Of a DNA stretch of 32,582 nt, positions 28,930-32,582 are shown one piece after another. The stretch covers positions 1 through 32,582 of the forward strand of contig WFNG01000128.1 of NCBI GenBank assembly GCA_015488735.1, read 5' to 3'. This DNA comes from Bacteroidales bacterium (GTDB lineage: Bacteria; Bacteroidota; Bacteroidia; Bacteroidales; F082). The position numbers and the translations under genes are program-made. Under the pieces are notes generated by a model that saw only the letters and a program-made list of their open reading frames with translations, made no database searches and had not been told where the DNA came from. Position 1 is the first letter of the stretch; each line of letters starts with the position of its first letter.

Positions 28930-29268
28930 TCAGCCGCCGTGTAATTTCACTTTATAGCCCTCCTTTTCAAGCATGGCTTTTACTTTTTCACGAAAGTCAC
29001 CCTGTATTAATATTTCGCCATCTTTTACAGAACCACCAGAACCACAGGCAGTTTTTAAGTATTTACCGAGCGTTTTAAGGTCGTTATCGTTTCCCACAAA
29101 GCCCGTCAGAAGGGTTACTTTTTTTCCTTTGCGTTGCTTTTTATCTAATGAAAGATACAGCTTTTGTTGCGCTGGCGGGAGCGTTGCGACTGTTTCTTTT
29201 TCTTCTTCGAATTGATAATCAGGATTGGTGGAATAAACCATCCGTGTATTTTTCTTATTTGATGACAT
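28930..29268 (-). CDS. SUI1/eIF1-like translation factor (YciH family)
   Basis: KKVTLLTGFVGNDNDLKTLGKYLKTACGSGGSVKDGEILIQGDFREKVKAMLEKEGYKVKLHGG. Confidence 0.92.
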   Translation of the reverse strand: MSSNKKNTRMVYSTNPDYQFEEEKETVATLPPAQQKLYLSLDKKQRKGKKVTLLTGFVGNDNDLKTLGKYLKTACGSGGSVKDGEILIQGDFREKVKAMLEKEGYKVKLHGG

Positions 29269-30166
29269 GTTTTGGAATAATTACTTTTAAGGATAGAGGA
29301 TGAACTTTTATTTCCAGTTTTTTATCAATTTTCCTGGCTTCGCCATCGATATTGACAGCCCGGTTGTTTTTTCGGTGGATCCAAAAATGGCCTGACCGGA
29401 AACTTTTCACATACCGCGACTTATCAATAGCACGCAATAGCATCAAATTAGCGATCACCGGCAAATCAAAAATACCAGGTTTTTGCACCACGATAACATC
29501 CAGTTTCCCATCGCGCAACAGCGCATTGGGTGCAATAGCTGTGTTGTAACCAAATTGATTGGAATTAGCAAAGCTGATGAAAAGAGCACGTGTTTTCAGC
29601 GTTACATCATTCTCAAATATAATTTTACATTTTTTAGGCTTATAATACAGAAAGTTTGTAGAGATAAGGTGGGCATAGGAAAAAAAACCTCTGCGCTCGC
29701 CTTTGGCAAACAATTTGGCTATCAAAGCATCGAATCCCACGCCGGCAATACTTACAAAAGGAATTCCGTTTATAGAGGCGGTGTCGATTTCTGTCACATT
29801 CTGTCTGTTTATAAGACGCATGGCACCTGGTATTGTTCTTGGGATCCCCAAATGGCGTGCCAGTCCGTTACCGGAACCTTGCGGGATAATTCCTAATACT
29901 GTGCTGCTGTGAATAATTTGAGAAGCCACTTCGTTGATTGTTCCATCGCCTCCTACGGCCACAACCACGTCGACATGTTTTTCTACAGCCTCACGACTCA
30001 ATTCTATGGCATGTCCGGCATAAGCCGTTTCCACAACTTCAGAAATAAACTTTTTGGTATTGATGTGCTTCTTGATGGCTTCGGCAAGTTTTACACGCCG
30101 ATGCATTCCCGAAATAGGATTTACAATAAACAGAATTTTCTTTTTCTCTTGCAGAGTTTGCTGCAT
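29255..30166 (-). CDS. Diacylglycerol kinase family lipid kinase (YegS-like)
   Basis: KILFIVNPISGMHRR, VVAVGGDGTINEVASQI, GIIPQGSGNGLARHLGIP. Confidence 0.93.
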   Translation of the reverse strand: MQQTLQEKKKILFIVNPISGMHRRVKLAEAIKKHINTKKFISEVVETAYAGHAIELSREAVEKHVDVVVAVGGDGTINEVASQIIHSSTVLGIIPQGSGNGLARHLGIPRTIPGAMRLINRQNVTEIDTASINGIPFVSIAGVGFDALIAKLFAKGERRGFFSYAHLISTNFLYYKPKKCKIIFENDVTLKTRALFISFANSNQFGYNTAIAPNALLRDGKLDVIVVQKPGIFDLPVIANLMLLRAIDKSRYVKSFRSGHFWIHRKNNRAVNIDGEARKIDKKLEIKVHPLSLKVIIPKHVIK

Positions 30167-30604
30167 CTTTCTTTTTTTGTTTAAAAATTTCCACGTTGGC
30201 CTTACGGATTACATTGACAATTTTGTTGCCGAATGTCTCGCTCACATTTTATAAAATACTTTTTAATTACTTGTCAAATGAAAATTTTCACTGTAAAGCA
30301 TACGCAAATACCAACTGCTACGCAATACATTACAACTTATGTGTCTGTTTACGCCATTATCTGCATTGGCCGGGTTCTCAAAAAAAAGTATCCAAACTTT
30401 GCGAAAAACCATGGGAAATATCTTTATGATACCCGGTGTCAGCCAGAGATACTTAACCGGCTAAACCAACGTTTCAATTCATTTTCTGGTTGCAAAGCTA
30501 TAAAATTTAAGAGATATTGTAATAGCCTGCATCCATGCTATATGGGAATATTCAGGATTTTGAATAACAGACCCGCACAAATGAACAATTAAATCTCACA
30601 AATT

Positions 30605-31375
30605 TCAAAATAATTTAAGCAGGTTTTCGATGAAAATAGAAAGGCCAATCAAGATAATGAAGAGGGAAAAAATACGGCGCAAAATGGCCTGATCAATCCG
30701 TTTGGCATAATAAGCACCAATAACACCTCCCAGAGATCCTCCAACTACGAATATTCCACTGATAAGCAGATTGATTTCACGTCCCTGAATCAAATAACTC
30801 GCCAAACCGAACATTCCGAAAAGGAAAATAATAAATAAGGAAGTAGCAATAGCCTCTTTCATTTTTAAATGAGCGCCCAGGAAAAGAGCCGGAACCAGCA
30901 GAAATCCACCGCCAATTCCAAAAAAGCCGCTGGCTAAACCTGTAAGAAAACCAAGTATTAATATTCTGGGATAGTTGATGGAGCCATCCCCGGACAAACG
31001 TTTGTCGTCCATGGATTTTTTTCTTGTCATCAGGTAACCAATGTAAATCATTAATATGGCAAAAACAAGCAACAAAACAGGTCCTTTAATCTGTTTGTTT
31101 ACAAAGGCACCGAGGTATGTACTTACAAGGCCCGGAGCAGCCATAAAAAAGGCAATTTTGAATTTCACCAACGATTGACGCATGTAGCTCACCGAAGAAA
31201 TAAGTGATGTTACTCCCACTGCCACCAAAGAAGTTCCGATGGCCAAATGAATATTTTCGCCAACAACATAAACCAACAACGGGACTGCCAAAATGGAACC
31301 ACCACCGCCGGTAAGGCCTAATGCTCCTCCCGATAAAAAGCCACTAAGTAATGCAAAAAGATAAGGTAAAGACAT
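30605..31375 (-). CDS. Sulfite exporter TauE/SafE family membrane protein
   Basis: GGALGLTGGGGSILAVPLLVYV and repeated FLTGLASGFFGIGGGFLLVPAL. Confidence 0.92.
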   Translation of the reverse strand: MSLPYLFALLSGFLSGGALGLTGGGGSILAVPLLVYVVGENIHLAIGTSLVAVGVTSLISSVSYMRQSLVKFKIAFFMAAPGLVSTYLGAFVNKQIKGPVLLLVFAILMIYIGYLMTRKKSMDDKRLSGDGSINYPRILILGFLTGLASGFFGIGGGFLLVPALFLGAHLKMKEAIATSLFIIFLFGMFGLASYLIQGREINLLISGIFVVGGSLGGVIGAYYAKRIDQAILRRIFSLFIILIGLSIFIENLLKLF

Positions 31376-31402
31376 CTATATGTTTTTTAAAATATGACAA
31401 AA

Positions 31403-31768
31403 TTAAATTTCGTGCGTCTGAACAGCATTTTTTGGTTCATAGTTATCCCATGTTACGGGAAGATCCAGCTCAATCCATTCCCTGATTCCTCCGCTCAGGC
31501 TATACACATTTTCAAATTCCTGTTCAATTAAAAAAAGTGTTACATCACCACTCCTGTTTCCGCTGTGACAGCCCAAAATAACTTCCCTGTCTCTGGGAAT
31601 CTCCCGTAAACGCAAAGTTAGTTCGCTTTGAGGAATAAATAACTGCTCTTCCATATCGAAAGCAACCATCTCAATTTCTTCCAATTCACGAATATCAATT
31701 AACAATGCGCCATTCCGTATCATTTCAAGTGCCGTTACCGAATTAACCTCTTTGATTTCCTGATTCAT
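31403..31768 (-). CDS. Rhodanese-like domain protein
   Basis: LLIDIRELEE, active-site loop VILGCHSGNRSGDVTLFL, VYSLSGGIREWIELDLPV. Confidence 0.92.
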   Translation of the reverse strand: MNQEIKEVNSVTALEMIRNGALLIDIRELEEIEMVAFDMEEQLFIPQSELTLRLREIPRDREVILGCHSGNRSGDVTLFLIEQEFENVYSLSGGIREWIELDLPVTWDNYEPKNAVQTHEI

Positions 31769-32140
31769 TTTTCACATAATTTTAAATAATAAAAATTACC
31801 AGTACCCGAAGGTTTGTAAAAGAAAAAATATCACCATCTCTTTTTGTTCAAACATGAAATGAACCTGCTTTTTTCTTTACCATAACAAATAAGCTCCCTG
31901 GATTCGGCGGCAAATGTAGGACGGTTTGGCACAGGTAGTATATTGTATTTAATTATGTGTTATAACCAAATGTTATCTTAAGAAAAGTCCGGACATAAAT
32001 AATTTTGGCAGCAATACGGAAGCTAAACCAAAATATACCACCAGAACCTGAACGAGTCCAAAGCCACTTTTATCCTGTACCGATATATACCAGGGCAAGT
32101 TTTATAACGCCTGTAATTATTCTGAAATACATATTTTCAG

Positions 32141-32176
32141 AAACAACGGTGAACAAATAATCCCGAGCCGTTGTTT
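32141..32176 (-). terminator. Possible terminator hairpin of the AGCS symporter gene
   Basis: Perfect 9-bp inverted repeat AAACAACGG...CCGTTGTTT with an 18-nt loop, directly after the stop at 32179; no clear U tract. Confidence 0.35.
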
Positions 32177-32178
32177 AC

Positions 32179-32582
32179 TTAAAAAGCCCTTCTTTTTTTC
32201 CTTTCTCTGTCCAGCTTCTTCATGGCATCAAAATATTGGCGGGTTTCTTTAACAACTACACCGGAGAGCAACAGCAATGCGATAAGGTTGGGTATGGTCA
32301 TGAAGGTAATTACCATATCTACAAAATGCCACACCAGATCAATGCCCCACACCGAGCCAAAAAAGACAAAAAGGCCATATAAATAGCGATAAGGGACAAT
32401 GGCTTTTTCTCCCAACAAATAGTTTGCCGCGCGTGTACCGTAATAAGACCAACTAATAACAGTGGAAAAAGCAAACATCAATAGTCCGAAAGTAATAATA
32501 TGTTTTCCGATATTCGACAAGCCAATGGCAGCAAGACCTTCATTCATTCCGAGGATGGTCATCCCTACCCCTTTTATACCTG
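32179..32582 (-). CDS. Alanine/glycine:cation symporter (AGCS), C-terminal part, truncated by the window edge
   Basis: GMNEGLAAIGLSNIGKHIITFGLLMFAFSTVISWSYYGTRAANYLLGEK; frame remains open to the window end. Confidence 0.88.
   Translation of the reverse strand, partial: GIKGVGMTILGMNEGLAAIGLSNIGKHIITFGLLMFAFSTVISWSYYGTRAANYLLGEKAIVPYRYLYGLFVFFGSVWGIDLVWHFVDMVITFMTIPNLIALLLLSGVVVKETRQYFDAMKKLDRERKKRRAF

Noticed and set aside
30196-30592. Overlapping plus-strand ORFs of 77 and 119 aa in an intergenic gap
   Set aside because: Overlap each other in different frames, atypical composition, no recognisable motif or ribosome-binding context; probably non-coding
1-32582. CRISPR arrays, tRNA/rRNA genes, prophage or conventional IS elements
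   Set aside because: No regularly spaced direct repeats, no recognisable RNA gene sequences and no stand-alone transposase; the only transposase-like sequence is the nested domain in the RM gene

Overview
This is a Bacteroidetes-type chromosomal window of about 32.6 kb. It is mostly ordinary housekeeping and envelope genes: cyclophilin lipoprotein, TonB-dependent receptor, T9SS-sorted protein, FadL-like porin, DHODH-like protein, DUF438/hemerythrin/PAS protein, S9 peptidase, DUF5683-ParB-ParA, DUF3276, 2-oxoacid dehydrogenase E2, LolD-type ATPase, a long TPR-like secreted protein, DUF554, MscS-like channel, secreted aminopeptidase C, SUI1, lipid kinase, TauE/SafE, rhodanese and a partial AGCS symporter. 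The unusual part is an accessory island at about 9.2-13.8 kb. It holds a 1265-aa Type IIG (Eco57I-like) restriction-modification protein. Its methyltransferase core is interrupted, in frame between motif I and NPPY, by an IS200/RAYT-like HUH-Y1 transposase domain. The same ORF carries three perfect 20-22 bp palindromes sharing the core GGG(A/T)CATG(T/A)CCC. All three are read in the same frame, as GH(D/V)PL(A/S). One lies inside the HUH domain, and another sits in a run of three abutting hairpins. An internally deleted RhuM remnant follows directly downstream, and short shared motifs lie in both flanks of the island. All calls come from reading the sequence and supplied translations; no database search was run.
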